A DNA stretch of 24,675 nt, from assembly GCA_910585255.1 (NCBI GenBank), contig CAJUEI010000028.1, forward strand, positions 1 through 24,675, given 5' to 3'. This document shows, in pieces, positions 1-7,877 of the stretch. The stretch comes from an uncultured Lachnospiraceae bacterium. Lineage in GTDB: Bacteria; Bacillota; Clostridia; Lachnospirales; Lachnospiraceae. Made by a program: the position numbers and the translations under genes. The notes beneath the pieces are model-generated. The model saw only the letters and a list, made by a program, of their open reading frames with translations, made no database searches and was not told the DNA's origin. Position 1 is the stretch's first letter. Each line of letters starts with the position of its first letter.

Positions 1-449
1 TCGCGGTTGAACCCTGATAGTCGTAGTTCCCTTATATCTTTTGGTATGATATAATCCGGACGGATTCGCGGTTGAACCCTGATAGTCGTAGTTCCCTTAT
101 ATCTTTTGGTATGATATAATGATGCCCCATTATAGGACACCTTAATTTTCGTCGTAGTTCCCTTATATCTTTTGGTATGATATAATTGTATGTCCGGGTC
201 GGGACATACCATGAAGGTCGTAGTTCCCTTATATCTTTTGGTATGATATAATGCTTTCGGGAATATCGGTGTGACTACGACGTCGTAGTTCCCTTATATC
301 TTTTGGTATGATATAATAAAGCAGACGGCAACTTCCCATACGTGGAAGTCGTAGTTCCCTTATATCTTTTGGTATGATATAATATATAGAAGAAACTCAT
401 ACGATTTATTTATGTCGTAGTTCCCTTATATCTTTTGGTATGATATAAT

Positions 450-545
450 TGGCATACAGACTTCCCTTATCTGTCTCTAGTCGTAGTTCCCTTATATCTT
501 TTGGTATGATATAATTGGCATACAGACTTCCCTTATCTGTCTCTA
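450..545 (+). repeat. Tandem duplication of one spacer-repeat unit
   Basis: The spacer at 450-479 (starting TGGCATACAGAC) is identical over all 30 bases to the next spacer at 516-545. The 66-bp spacer-repeat unit therefore occurs twice in tandem. The 19 bases at the left edge (1-19) likewise equal the last 19 bases of the next spacer, 56-84, so a second adjacent duplication is likely. Unequal recombination or slippage between repeats is the simplest cause. Confidence 0.95.
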
Positions 546-2880
546 GTCGTAGTTCCCTTATATCTTTTGGTATGATATAATCGTAATTTGTAGTTGAAGA
601 TGGTACACCGGTCGTAGTTCCCTTATATCTTTTGGTATGATATAATAGACCGAAAGACGTTATAAAGACCATTTAAGTCGTAGTTCCCTTATATCTTTTG
701 GTATGATATAATACGGAACTGGTTCATAGTAAGACCGAACTTGTCGTAGTTCCCTTATATCTTTTGGTATGATATAATTTGTCAAGGTCTTTCGATACTT
801 CTATGACCGTCGTAGTTCCCTTATATCTTTTGGTATGATATAATAATACTGTATATTTAGATAATAATAAAATAGTCGTAGTTCCCTTATATCTTTTGGT
901 ATGATATAATCGAGGAAATGAACGACTATTTGACAGTAGTGTCGTAGTTCCCTTATATCTTTTGGTATGATATAATGCGTTGCTCCAATCCTTTTACACT
1001 TGACGTGTCGTAGTTCCCTTATATCTTTTGGTATGATATAATAATTGTTTACTCATGGTCATATACGCGACAGTCGTAGTTCCCTTATATCTTTTGGTAT
1101 GATATAATAATACAACCGATACCAGAACCGACAATCTTGTCGTAGTTCCCTTATATCTTTTGGTATGATATAATTCCAGACATAACGCCATCATGTCACC
1201 GTATGTCGTAGTTCCCTTATATCTTTTGGTATGATATAATAGGCAATATGATGGGGGTGGAACAACCACGGTCGTAGTTCCCTTATATCTTTTGGTATGA
1301 TATAATCACACAGAATTACACATTACTATCTCTGGTGTCGTAGTTCCCTTATATCTTTTGGTATGATATAATTTCCTTGTGAGCCACTGGTCATGACCTG
1401 TGGTCGTAGTTCCCTTATATCTTTTGGTATGATATAATGCGGCAGTGCTTGCACAGAATGAGCGACTGTCGTAGTTCCCTTATATCTTTTGGTATGATAT
1501 AATATCATGAAACATGCAGGACTCAACGGATTTGTCGTAGTTCCCTTATATCTTTTGGTATGATATAATACTACACATGGTTTAAAAAAATAAAGCTTGG
1601 TCGTAGTTCCCTTATATCTTTTGGTATGATATAATATTCTAGGATACCTCATGGCACTTACTACCGTCGTAGTTCCCTTATATCTTTTGGTATGATATAA
1701 TTATACATTCACCTCATACGTCAATTGTAATGTCGTAGTTCCCTTATATCTTTTGGTATGATATAATAGTAAGTCCTCCAGGTTCGGATCCTCTTCAGTC
1801 GTAGTTCCCTTATATCTTTTGGTATGATATAATAGAACCTTGGCTGTTTGATGAATCTTTCAAGTCGTAGTTCCCTTATATCTTTTGGTATGATATAATA
1901 CATATAAAATGATGAAATGGGCACTGACAGTCGTAGTTCCCTTATATCTTTTGGTATGATATAATCTTAAGAGATTCGAGGGGACAGATTGGGAGGTCGT
2001 AGTTCCCTTATATCTTTTGGTATGATATAATGTATCTACCATATTAAATGAATTGCAACGAGTCGTAGTTCCCTTATATCTTTTGGTATGATATAATAGG
2101 GGATTATGTAAAAGTGATTTACATTGAGTCGTAGTTCCCTTATATCTTTTGGTATGATATAATGAATCATTGGATCGTACACTGTGATAGAAAGTCGTAG
2201 TTCCCTTATATCTTTTGGTATGATATAATAGGTGGAAGACTTCTATCACCAGCATGAGTGTCGTAGTTCCCTTATATCTTTTGGTATGATATAATAAGGC
2301 AGCATCGGTACCGTGCACAGAGTATGTCGTAGTTCCCTTATATCTTTTGGTATGATATAATAGAGGAAACGTGGAGTGACTTCATCTCTGAGTCGTAGTT
2401 CCCTTATATCTTTTGGTATGATATAATTATGGAGGATGAGAAATGATAATGATACGGGTCGTAGTTCCCTTATATCTTTTGGTATGATATAATAATAACT
2501 TAATAAATCACTAATCCATGGGCGTCGTAGTTCCCTTATATCTTTTGGTATGATATAATCAGATTAAAGTAATGTTCACTAATGCATATGTCGTAGTTCC
2601 CTTATATCTTTTGGTATGATATAATATGTTGAATTTACACAGAGCAATGGCTAGTGTCGTAGTTCCCTTATATCTTTTGGTATGATATAATAGGATGATA
2701 TGGATTATTATGAGTTTAATAGTCGTAGTTCCCTTATATCTTTTGGTATGATATAATGTTGGACATTAAAGATATGTATCTGAATAGGTCGTAGTTCCCT
2801 TATATCTTTTGGTATGATATAATAGATTACAATGCTGCATTAGAATACGACAGGTCGTAGTTCCCTTATATCTTTTGGTA

Positions 2881-2889
2881 TGATATAAT
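2881..2889 (+). promoter_or_regulatory. Extended -10 promoter element at the 3' end of every repeat (last copy given)
   Basis: Each repeat ends TGATATAAT, a perfect TGn-TATAAT extended -10 box, occupying the last nine bases of all 44 repeats (for example 47-55, 112-120 and 2881-2889). No good -35 is present: the hexamer 17 bp upstream is TTCCCT. In Neisseria meningitidis type II-C arrays an extended -10 at the same place in each repeat starts transcription inside the following spacer. The same arrangement here would start about 6-7 nt into each 30-nt spacer and leave a guide of about 24 nt. Activity is inferred. Confidence 0.75.
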
Positions 2890-2897
2890 AGGGAACC

Positions 2898-2937
2898 AAA
2901 AATCCTAGAAAATCTAATATTTTCTAGGATTTTTTTT
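2898..2937 (+). terminator. Strong intrinsic terminator after the array, bidirectional
   Basis: A perfect 13-bp stem (AATCCTAGAAAAT at 2901-2913 with its complement at 2919-2931) closes a 5-base loop and is followed by eight T on the plus strand (2930-2937). On the minus strand the same stem is followed by five T, so it can also end the cas9-cas1-cas2 transcript arriving from the right. It separates the convergent array and cas transcripts. Confidence 0.92.
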
Positions 2938-2984
2938 CAATTATTTTCCTTTTTTTATTATCTAAATTCATCACTTTTGTATTT

Positions 2985-3305
2985 TTAAAAAAAATTCATT
3001 AAATCTGTTACTTCACTTGAATCAAATTGTGTCCTTTCACCTAATAATACTCTTATTGATTCATATTGTTTTTCTGTAATTACAAGCAATCGAATTGAAC
3101 CTTCTTTTGGCAAATTAACATTTAATCTCATTTCATGTTTCTTTACAGCATCATTTCCATTACATACTCTTGCATAAACGGAGTATTGTACCATATGATA
3201 TCCATCTTTTAAAAGGAATTTTCTAAATTGTGCGGCAGCTTTACGTTCACTAGCAGTTGTTACCGGCAAATCAAAAAATACTAACATTCTCATAAACTTA
3301 CTCAT
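2985..3305 (-). CDS. cas2: CRISPR-associated endoribonuclease Cas2
   Basis: This 106-residue protein has the size and the N-terminal beta-strand motif of Cas2 (MLVFFDLPV, with the conserved Asp at residue 12). Cas2 dimers bridge two Cas1 dimers in the spacer-integration complex. In this role they are structural rather than catalytic. The gene overlaps the end of cas1 by 8 bases (ATGAGTAA), so the two are translationally coupled. Met6 (MRML) is an alternative start, but the overlap geometry favours the upstream ATG; no clear ribosome binding site distinguishes them. It is the last gene of the cas operon, 47 bases from the terminator shared with the array. Identification is firm from sequence and context. 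Confidence 0.95.
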   Translation of the reverse strand: MSKFMRMLVFFDLPVTTASERKAAAQFRKFLLKDGYHMVQYSVYARVCNGNDAVKKHEMRLNVNLPKEGSIRLLVITEKQYESIRVLLGERTQFDSSEVTDLMNFF

Positions 3306-4203
3306 ACTGATGAACTTGCTCTAATATCAAAACTGGAAGTAATAATTCTTCCTTCAATCCCATCAAACAACTGCTAAAACTCATAACTGCCTTATCCACA
3401 CTATTACTTACAGAATGTTTTTCTCCCTGAATCATCATATCAAAACTAAGCAATCGAAACAATCCCTTTTTCCTTTCTGGTGTTAAATCAGATTCTTTTT
3501 CTATATCTTGAAAATGGTTCATTACATACAAATCCACCACTGGTCGAAATGGTTCAATAAAATCATCTGCCAAATTATAACTATTTAACTCACTATGATG
3601 AAACAACCCAATAGATGGCTCAAACCCATAACATATCAAAGTCCTTGCTATCAACCCCCGAAGAATTGCATAACCATAATTCAATGCCGCATTAATAATA
3701 GAATCTTCCTCTCTATAAAACTTTACCCCAACCAATTCTCGAAAATACAATGCCGCTGCCCTTGCCTCTACATTTGTTTTATCACCGGAAAGAACTTGTC
3801 TTTGCATACTATCTAACTGTTTCCAACCATCTCTTTTTAAAAACTGAAGACAACGACTTTGATTCTCAATTTTTTGTATCACCAACTGCTGCCATAAACG
3901 TTTTTGAAATGGCTTATTAATATCCATCTGTGCCTTTAACATTTTATAATGTCTGCTATGTCTTACTAATGGAAGTAATACTGCATTAGGAAGGTGTTTT
4001 TCATCGCAAAAATAAACCGCAATCCCATATTCTGAACATACCTGCAATAAATACGAGGAAAATGATACTGTCATATTCTCAATCAAAATACAATTAATAT
4101 CTTCTAATGGAATTGTCACATCCTCTTTTCCACCAATTTGTAATTGTTGATTCTTAACAGACAATTTAACCGAATTTGATATCATAATATTTTTATATCC
4201 CAT
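3298..4203 (-). CDS. cas1: CRISPR-associated endonuclease/integrase Cas1, type II
   Basis: This 301-residue protein is Cas1, the integrase that inserts new spacers into the array as a complex with Cas2. The N-terminal beta domain (about 1-75) is followed by the helical catalytic domain. The three metal-binding residues are visible: Glu146 (NVEARAAAL), His202 (GLFHHSEL) and Glu217 (DDFIEPFRP). Their spacing matches that of type II Cas1 proteins such as the Streptococcus enzyme. The start codon has AAGGGG eight bases upstream and lies 20 bases after the cas9 stop, so it is co-transcribed with cas9. No csn2 or cas4 follows, which is the type II-C signature. The catalytic residues are intact, so adaptation should be possible. 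Confidence 0.97.
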   Translation of the reverse strand: MGYKNIMISNSVKLSVKNQQLQIGGKEDVTIPLEDINCILIENMTVSFSSYLLQVCSEYGIAVYFCDEKHLPNAVLLPLVRHSRHYKMLKAQMDINKPFQKRLWQQLVIQKIENQSRCLQFLKRDGWKQLDSMQRQVLSGDKTNVEARAAALYFRELVGVKFYREEDSIINAALNYGYAILRGLIARTLICYGFEPSIGLFHHSELNSYNLADDFIEPFRPVVDLYVMNHFQDIEKESDLTPERKKGLFRLLSFDMMIQGEKHSVSNSVDKAVMSFSSCLMGLKEELLLPVLILEQVHQYE

Positions 4204-4223
4204 ATCACCATCCCCTTTCCAAA

Positions 4224-7200
4224 TTAATTATAAAATTTTAAACGCTTTTCACTTTTTACTTCAAACCTATTCCCTAAAACATCAACCGAATATTTCTTAA
4301 ATATTTCTAATGATTGAATACCCAATCCCTTAAATTCAAAGGACCGATCATGACCAATCCCTGCAATACTAGCTGTTGCTATATCAGCACTAACAAAATA
4401 TGCCCAACACTCGTCTTTTTGTTTTTCATCCACAATACTCTTTTTTAGCTTTATTCCTCCCTTCTTTTTCACATAAATTAAATCTCTAGGATATAAACTA
4501 AATAAAAAACACTCTTCCTTCATAACTTTCCATTCACTATAAGGCTTATGTGCTGTAGCGGCTCGATTCGGCAACTCTTTTTTTAATGTATCAGATGTAT
4601 AAATCGGAACAAAATAGTACTTTCCATTCTCCCGAAAAATATCCACTCGTATCATCGATCCATTTGCATTTTCAGCAATTCCAGTTCCACCATTCACTTT
4701 CACTCCCATTGTCAGCTTTTTACTCAATTTTACCTTCCTAACAATCGGTCCATCACTTCCATCCTTCTTCGGCTTATGAAACTCTTCCTTAAATGCCTCC
4801 TGTGCATTTCCTCCAAATAACTGCAGCTGTTTTTTTAATGCCTCATACAGCAATCGATCACTATCCCGATCATAATAGTCCTGAATCTCACCATCCTTAT
4901 CTAACTTCAACTGCTTAATATCTGTCTTAGACAATACAATTCCCTCTGCCTCATAATGACGAGGACTTCGTACCGTATCAGCATGTCCTGCTCCTGTTAC
5001 CTTATGATTCGGCATACGAGATACAAAAATCGGTTTCACTTTTTCCTGATATGGATAACCCATTTTTCTTAAATCATCAAAAAAATACATCGGATTATCC
5101 GCCATCCGCATCTCTACTTCTTTTTTAAACCAATCCCATGGCATAGAAATCTTAACCCCATACTCTGCATCCCATTCTTCTCTTGTAAAATTATTTCTAT
5201 CTCTAATTTCTCCTGTTTCAATATCTATAAACTGAAAATTCCCAGCATATGCCAATTCTCGTCCCTGCACATTTTTTGAAATTTTCTGTATCATACCATC
5301 CGTACAACAAGCTACTACAACAGCATCCTTTGCATGATGTTTATCTGTTGCCCTAGACTTTTCGCCTAAATCCCAGCGTTTCCTCATATATGCTGTAATA
5401 GCTCCATTTACTGCATATACCTGCTTTATTTTCCCTTTCTTCCCAGCATGTTTATAAGGTTTCATTAAAAGGTAATTCCGAATTAAATTATATACAACTC
5501 TTGTAATATATTTTGTATCTGTTAAATTTCTTTCCTTAAATGCCTGACGTTCCTCCTCTGTAAACTTCTTCTTTAACAGATTCTGCCTCTTCTTCGAATC
5601 TTTAATTGTATTTTTTACTAATATCTCATATTTTTCCCAGCAATATTCATTCTTTCCAAAATACTCATAAGGCAGACGATTCCCCTTCTCTCGATTATAT
5701 TTTGCCTCCACTAATACTTTATTACTATAACTATCATTAAAAGAAATACTATAAGGAATAATGTGATCCACATCATACCCTCCACGTTGAAACAGACGCC
5801 CAATCGAAATATGATTTCCAGAATACATACAGGTTTCGTTTTGATCCTTCCAAAGTCGGAACTTAATAATATCCAATCCAGTTGGATTTGATACCCCATA
5901 TTCTCTAATTTGTTTTACAACTGCCTCATTATTTTCTTGATTCTTTTTTATCTGTTTTTCTATTTTTTGTCTTTCCTGAAAATTTTTTGCCATCTCTCTT
6001 GCCAATTCAATATGAACCGCCTGAGGACTTCCATACTCACGAATAATTGCATTTAACACCTTAATCGTTTGAGAAATCGATCTTTTTACCACCGGATTGG
6101 AAATCTCTTCTAATACCTGATTTACCATTTCCCCCTTAAGAAATACAGATTTTTCTCCCTTTCTATCTCCTTTAAAATCATAACCTGCATGTTCACAAGC
6201 CTCATTATAGAGAAATCCCTCTTCAAGATAAGGCAAAATCCGCTTCATAGCTTTTATTGATAAATGCTGAAATTTACTTGGGTTCATTTCTAACAGATCA
6301 TCTATATATTTTCCCATATTTGGAATCTCTCTTAACCGCATCTCTCTGCTCTCATCACTTTTATACAATGTCAGAATTTCTGCAATGCGATCTAACTTAA
6401 TAATCTCATCTTCTTCTAATTTCTCCCAATGAAATTCTGATATAATCTTTTTAAACTGATAAGAATATAATAAAGAAATAAACTTTGTTCCTTCCACTTT
6501 ATCTATACTTTCTTTTCCATAATTTAAATCCCCAAAAATAGTTTTTTCATGCAAAAACAATTTTTTCCGTATATCTGAATATTTTACCTCTTTTTTACTA
6601 TATGCCAAATCTATTACAGTTTGCCTTTCTTCTGCTGTCAATGATCGCACATTTCCATCTTCATCCACTAACTTCAAATGATTCACTTTCTGCAAAAGAA
6701 CAAACCGCTCGGAAGTATAAGCTGCTTTTGAAGCCCGTTTTTCCTCTGGCTCAAAAGTACACTTTCCCACCATCTTTTCAATCAAATCTCCTGCATATGG
6801 ACTCGGTGTTCCATCCGGCTGATTTCCGGGTCCTTTGTCGAAAGAACGCTGACTAATTAAAATTTCAATATATTTTTTCTCTAATTCTTCTGTAACTTCT
6901 TTATTTCCAAGCTTCCTTTGTACCTCGAATATCTTTCTTATTTCTTCTACTAAAGCATCCCTTAAAATTGTGTGGAGATACTTTCCCTCTTTATTTCTAG
7001 GCGTTAATTGATACCCCTCTGCACGCCATGGTGCACTCTCACGAAATGCGAGATCTTTATAAATCATTTCTCCAATAGTCCGATAGCCCTTTTCTTCCAT
7101 AAGCATCTGATTCGCTTTTACAGCACTTAAGACTTCCCCACCCTCTTTTTCCTTTGTCTCTGCTTTCCTAGTCGATTTAAATCCCCGATGTTTTGCAATA

Positions 7201-7571
7201 TGTATTAAAATCTGAGCCAATTCTTCCCTACTTAACTTTCGTTCCAATGCCTCTGCCCGTAACTGGTACACACTAGGCAATTCCCCGCTTTCATAATATG
7301 CGGCTAACTCTGCCTCTGTAATGATTCCCTGCTGTTCTAGCAAATATCGTATTCGCTCCAAACGATGTCTCCGTCTCCTAAGCCTTCTGCGTGTAGTACG
7401 GGCATTTCGGCGAGGTTCTGCTAAAGATGCACCTGTCTTAGGAATTTCAGCTACATCAAAAATACGTACTCCTAAATCCACAATTCGTTTTGGCTCATCA
7501 TCTTCCCCGTTTTCCAAAACCGCCCAGCCAACTGATGCAATCCCAATATCCAATCCTATACGATAATCCAT
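4224..7571 (-). CDS. cas9: CRISPR effector nuclease Cas9, type II-C
   Basis: Cas9 cuts double-stranded DNA matched by a crRNA:tracrRNA pair. From the ATG at 7571 it has 1115 residues, compact and typical of II-C. The ATG is preceded by GGAGG at 5 bases. The TTG four codons upstream overlaps that site and is rejected. Domains in order: RuvC-I with Asp8 (RIGLDIGIASVGW); Arg-rich bridge helix about 54-75; REC lobe to about 500; RuvC-II with Glu522 (VHIELAREM); HNH with His603 (YDVDHIIPYS) and Asn617; RuvC-III with His745/Asp749 (KHHAKDAVVVA); C-terminal wedge and PAM-interacting region about 840-1115. All nuclease residues are present, so it should cut both strands. It is followed by cas1 and cas2 and preceded by the tracrRNA gene. 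The PAM cannot be read from sequence alone. Confidence 0.98.
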   Translation of the reverse strand: MDYRIGLDIGIASVGWAVLENGEDDEPKRIVDLGVRIFDVAEIPKTGASLAEPRRNARTTRRRLRRRRHRLERIRYLLEQQGIITEAELAAYYESGELPSVYQLRAEALERKLSREELAQILIHIAKHRGFKSTRKAETKEKEGGEVLSAVKANQMLMEEKGYRTIGEMIYKDLAFRESAPWRAEGYQLTPRNKEGKYLHTILRDALVEEIRKIFEVQRKLGNKEVTEELEKKYIEILISQRSFDKGPGNQPDGTPSPYAGDLIEKMVGKCTFEPEEKRASKAAYTSERFVLLQKVNHLKLVDEDGNVRSLTAEERQTVIDLAYSKKEVKYSDIRKKLFLHEKTIFGDLNYGKESIDKVEGTKFISLLYSYQFKKIISEFHWEKLEEDEIIKLDRIAEILTLYKSDESREMRLREIPNMGKYIDDLLEMNPSKFQHLSIKAMKRILPYLEEGFLYNEACEHAGYDFKGDRKGEKSVFLKGEMVNQVLEEISNPVVKRSISQTIKVLNAIIREYGSPQAVHIELAREMAKNFQERQKIEKQIKKNQENNEAVVKQIREYGVSNPTGLDIIKFRLWKDQNETCMYSGNHISIGRLFQRGGYDVDHIIPYSISFNDSYSNKVLVEAKYNREKGNRLPYEYFGKNEYCWEKYEILVKNTIKDSKKRQNLLKKKFTEEERQAFKERNLTDTKYITRVVYNLIRNYLLMKPYKHAGKKGKIKQVYAVNGAITAYMRKRWDLGEKSRATDKHHAKDAVVVACCTDGMIQKISKNVQGRELAYAGNFQFIDIETGEIRDRNNFTREEWDAEYGVKISMPWDWFKKEVEMRMADNPMYFFDDLRKMGYPYQEKVKPIFVSRMPNHKVTGAGHADTVRSPRHYEAEGIVLSKTDIKQLKLDKDGEIQDYYDRDSDRLLYEALKKQLQLFGGNAQEAFKEEFHKPKKDGSDGPIVRKVKLSKKLTMGVKVNGGTGIAENANGSMIRVDIFRENGKYYFVPIYTSDTLKKELPNRAATAHKPYSEWKVMKEECFLFSLYPRDLIYVKKKGGIKLKKSIVDEKQKDECWAYFVSADIATASIAGIGHDRSFEFKGLGIQSLEIFKKYSVDVLGNRFEVKSEKRLKFYN

Positions 7572-7604
7572 ATTTTCCTCCAATCTGTCGTTCCCGTAAT
7601 ATAA

Positions 7605-7633
7605 AATATATCTGAAATCTATTTCTAGGAAAA
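7605..7633 (-). promoter_or_regulatory. Possible cas9 promoter
   Basis: On the minus strand TTTTCC (7633-7628) and TATATT (7610-7605) are 17 bp apart, which would start transcription about 27 bases before the cas9 ATG. The -10 is good (5 of 6) but the -35 is poor (3 of 6) and there is no TG extension. Expression of cas9 by read-through from the tracrRNA promoter or the upstream operon is an alternative. Confidence 0.35.
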
Positions 7634-7659
7634 ACTATTTTCCCCTACTCGCCGCACCG

Positions 7660-7699
7660 GACGTCCGTCAGTTCTGCTGACATTGTTCCTTTGGACATC
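7660..7699 (-). other. Structured RNA element between the tracrRNA and cas9
   Basis: Two stacked helices can form: GATGTCC (7699-7693) with GGACGTC (7666-7660, one G-U pair) enclosing GTCAG (7681-7677) with CTGAC (7671-7667), with an 11-base one-sided bulge AAAGGAACAAT (7692-7682) and a 5-base loop. It is followed by a GC-rich stretch (7644-7659), unlike the AT-rich surroundings. It may be an extra 3' domain of a long tracrRNA or a 5' leader element of cas9. I do not recognise a known riboswitch. Confidence 0.5.
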
Positions 7700-7714
7700 T
7701 GTGTGCATAAAAGA

Positions 7715-7740
7715 TAATCCCATTCTTTCGAATGGGATTA
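7715..7740 (-). terminator. tracrRNA 3' hairpin, probable weak intrinsic terminator
   Basis: TAATCCCATTC (7740-7730), loop GAAA, and GAATGGGATTA (7725-7715) form a perfect 11-bp stem on the minus strand. It is followed by TCTTTTATG. The stem is strong but the U-run is interrupted, so partial read-through towards cas9 is plausible. Confidence 0.6.
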
Positions 7741-7763
7741 GAGCTTTTCGGTATTCTACCATT

Positions 7764-7799
7764 ATCGTAGTAACCTAATATCTTTTGGTATGATATAAT
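7764..7799 (-). repeat. Solitary degenerate CRISPR repeat = tracrRNA anti-repeat
   Basis: Read on the plus strand, this 36-bp block matches the array repeat at 32 of 36 positions (differences at 1, 9, 10 and 14). Its right half, TCTTTTGGTATGATATAAT, is identical. The minus strand is therefore the anti-repeat. The complementarity covers the whole repeat, including the promoter-bearing end. Confidence 0.92.
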
Positions 7800-7806
7800 A
7801 TTTTCA

Positions 7807-7835
7807 ATTATATCATCCAATTTCCCCATTGTAAA
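7807..7835 (-). promoter_or_regulatory. tracrRNA promoter
   Basis: On the minus strand TTTACA (7835-7830), 17 bp, then TATAAT (7812-7807) preceded by TGA gives a near-perfect extended promoter. The predicted start, about 7800, falls exactly at the 5' end of the anti-repeat. The block TTGGATGATATAAT (7820-7807) resembles the 3' end of the CRISPR repeat (TTGGTATGATATAAT) with one base deleted. Confidence 0.88.
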
Positions 7836-7877
7836 GAATTTTTTGTTGTTTTTTGTTATATTTTGTAACTTTTTAAA

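Larger units (their letters stand above)
1..2889 (+). CRISPR. Type II-C CRISPR array, 44 full repeats, open at the left edge
   Basis: Forty-four copies of a 36-bp repeat, identical as far as I can see, begin GTCGTAGTTCCC and end GGTATGATATAAT. The first full copy is at 20-55 and the last at 2854-2889. There are 43 complete spacers of 29-30 nt. Positions 1-19 are the end of a further spacer, so the array continues beyond the window. The repeat resembles type II-C repeats of Campylobacter and Neisseria (GTxGTAG/GTTTTAG at the start, an AAT end). By that analogy, and from the repeat's partial complement in the tracrRNA gene, crRNAs are read on the plus strand. The last repeat is followed after 8 bases by a terminator, so this is the 3' end. 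No leader is visible. Two spacers are duplicated. The repeat sequence shows no decay at the terminator end, which suggests an active or recently expanded array. Confidence 0.98.
7705..7800 (-). ncRNA. tracrRNA
   Basis: This is the RNA that pairs with the crRNA repeat and loads it into Cas9. The predicted start at about 7800 is seven bases after a near-consensus -10. The first ~36 nt (7799-7764) are complementary to the CRISPR repeat, with mismatches only at repeat positions 1, 9, 10 and 14. The 9/10 pair gives the internal bulge usual in repeat:anti-repeat duplexes. Then come a short hairpin (GGTA/TACC), AAAAGCTC, and a perfect 11-bp stem with a GAAA loop (7740-7715) followed by TCTTTT, which is a plausible terminator. 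A length of about 95 nt matches II-C tracrRNAs. The 3' end is uncertain because the U-run is weak; transcription may continue into the structured element at 7660-7699. Confidence 0.88.

Noticed and set aside
406..2318. Several minus-strand ORFs of 67-152 codons across the array
   Set aside because: They are translations of the 36-bp repeats (recurring YHTKRYKGTTT or YIIPKDIREL) separated by spacer codons, with no ribosome binding sites.
2985..7571. Type II-A or II-B assignment
   Set aside because: No csn2 or cas4 gene is present, Cas9 is compact (1115 residues), and the repeat promoter is of the II-C kind.
7764..7835. Solitary repeat with a following 'spacer' as a one-spacer mini-array making a self-regulating crRNA
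   Set aside because: In II-C crRNAs the guide lies upstream of a repeat's 5' half. Here no second repeat follows, so no guide-repeat unit can form; the block is better explained as the anti-repeat.
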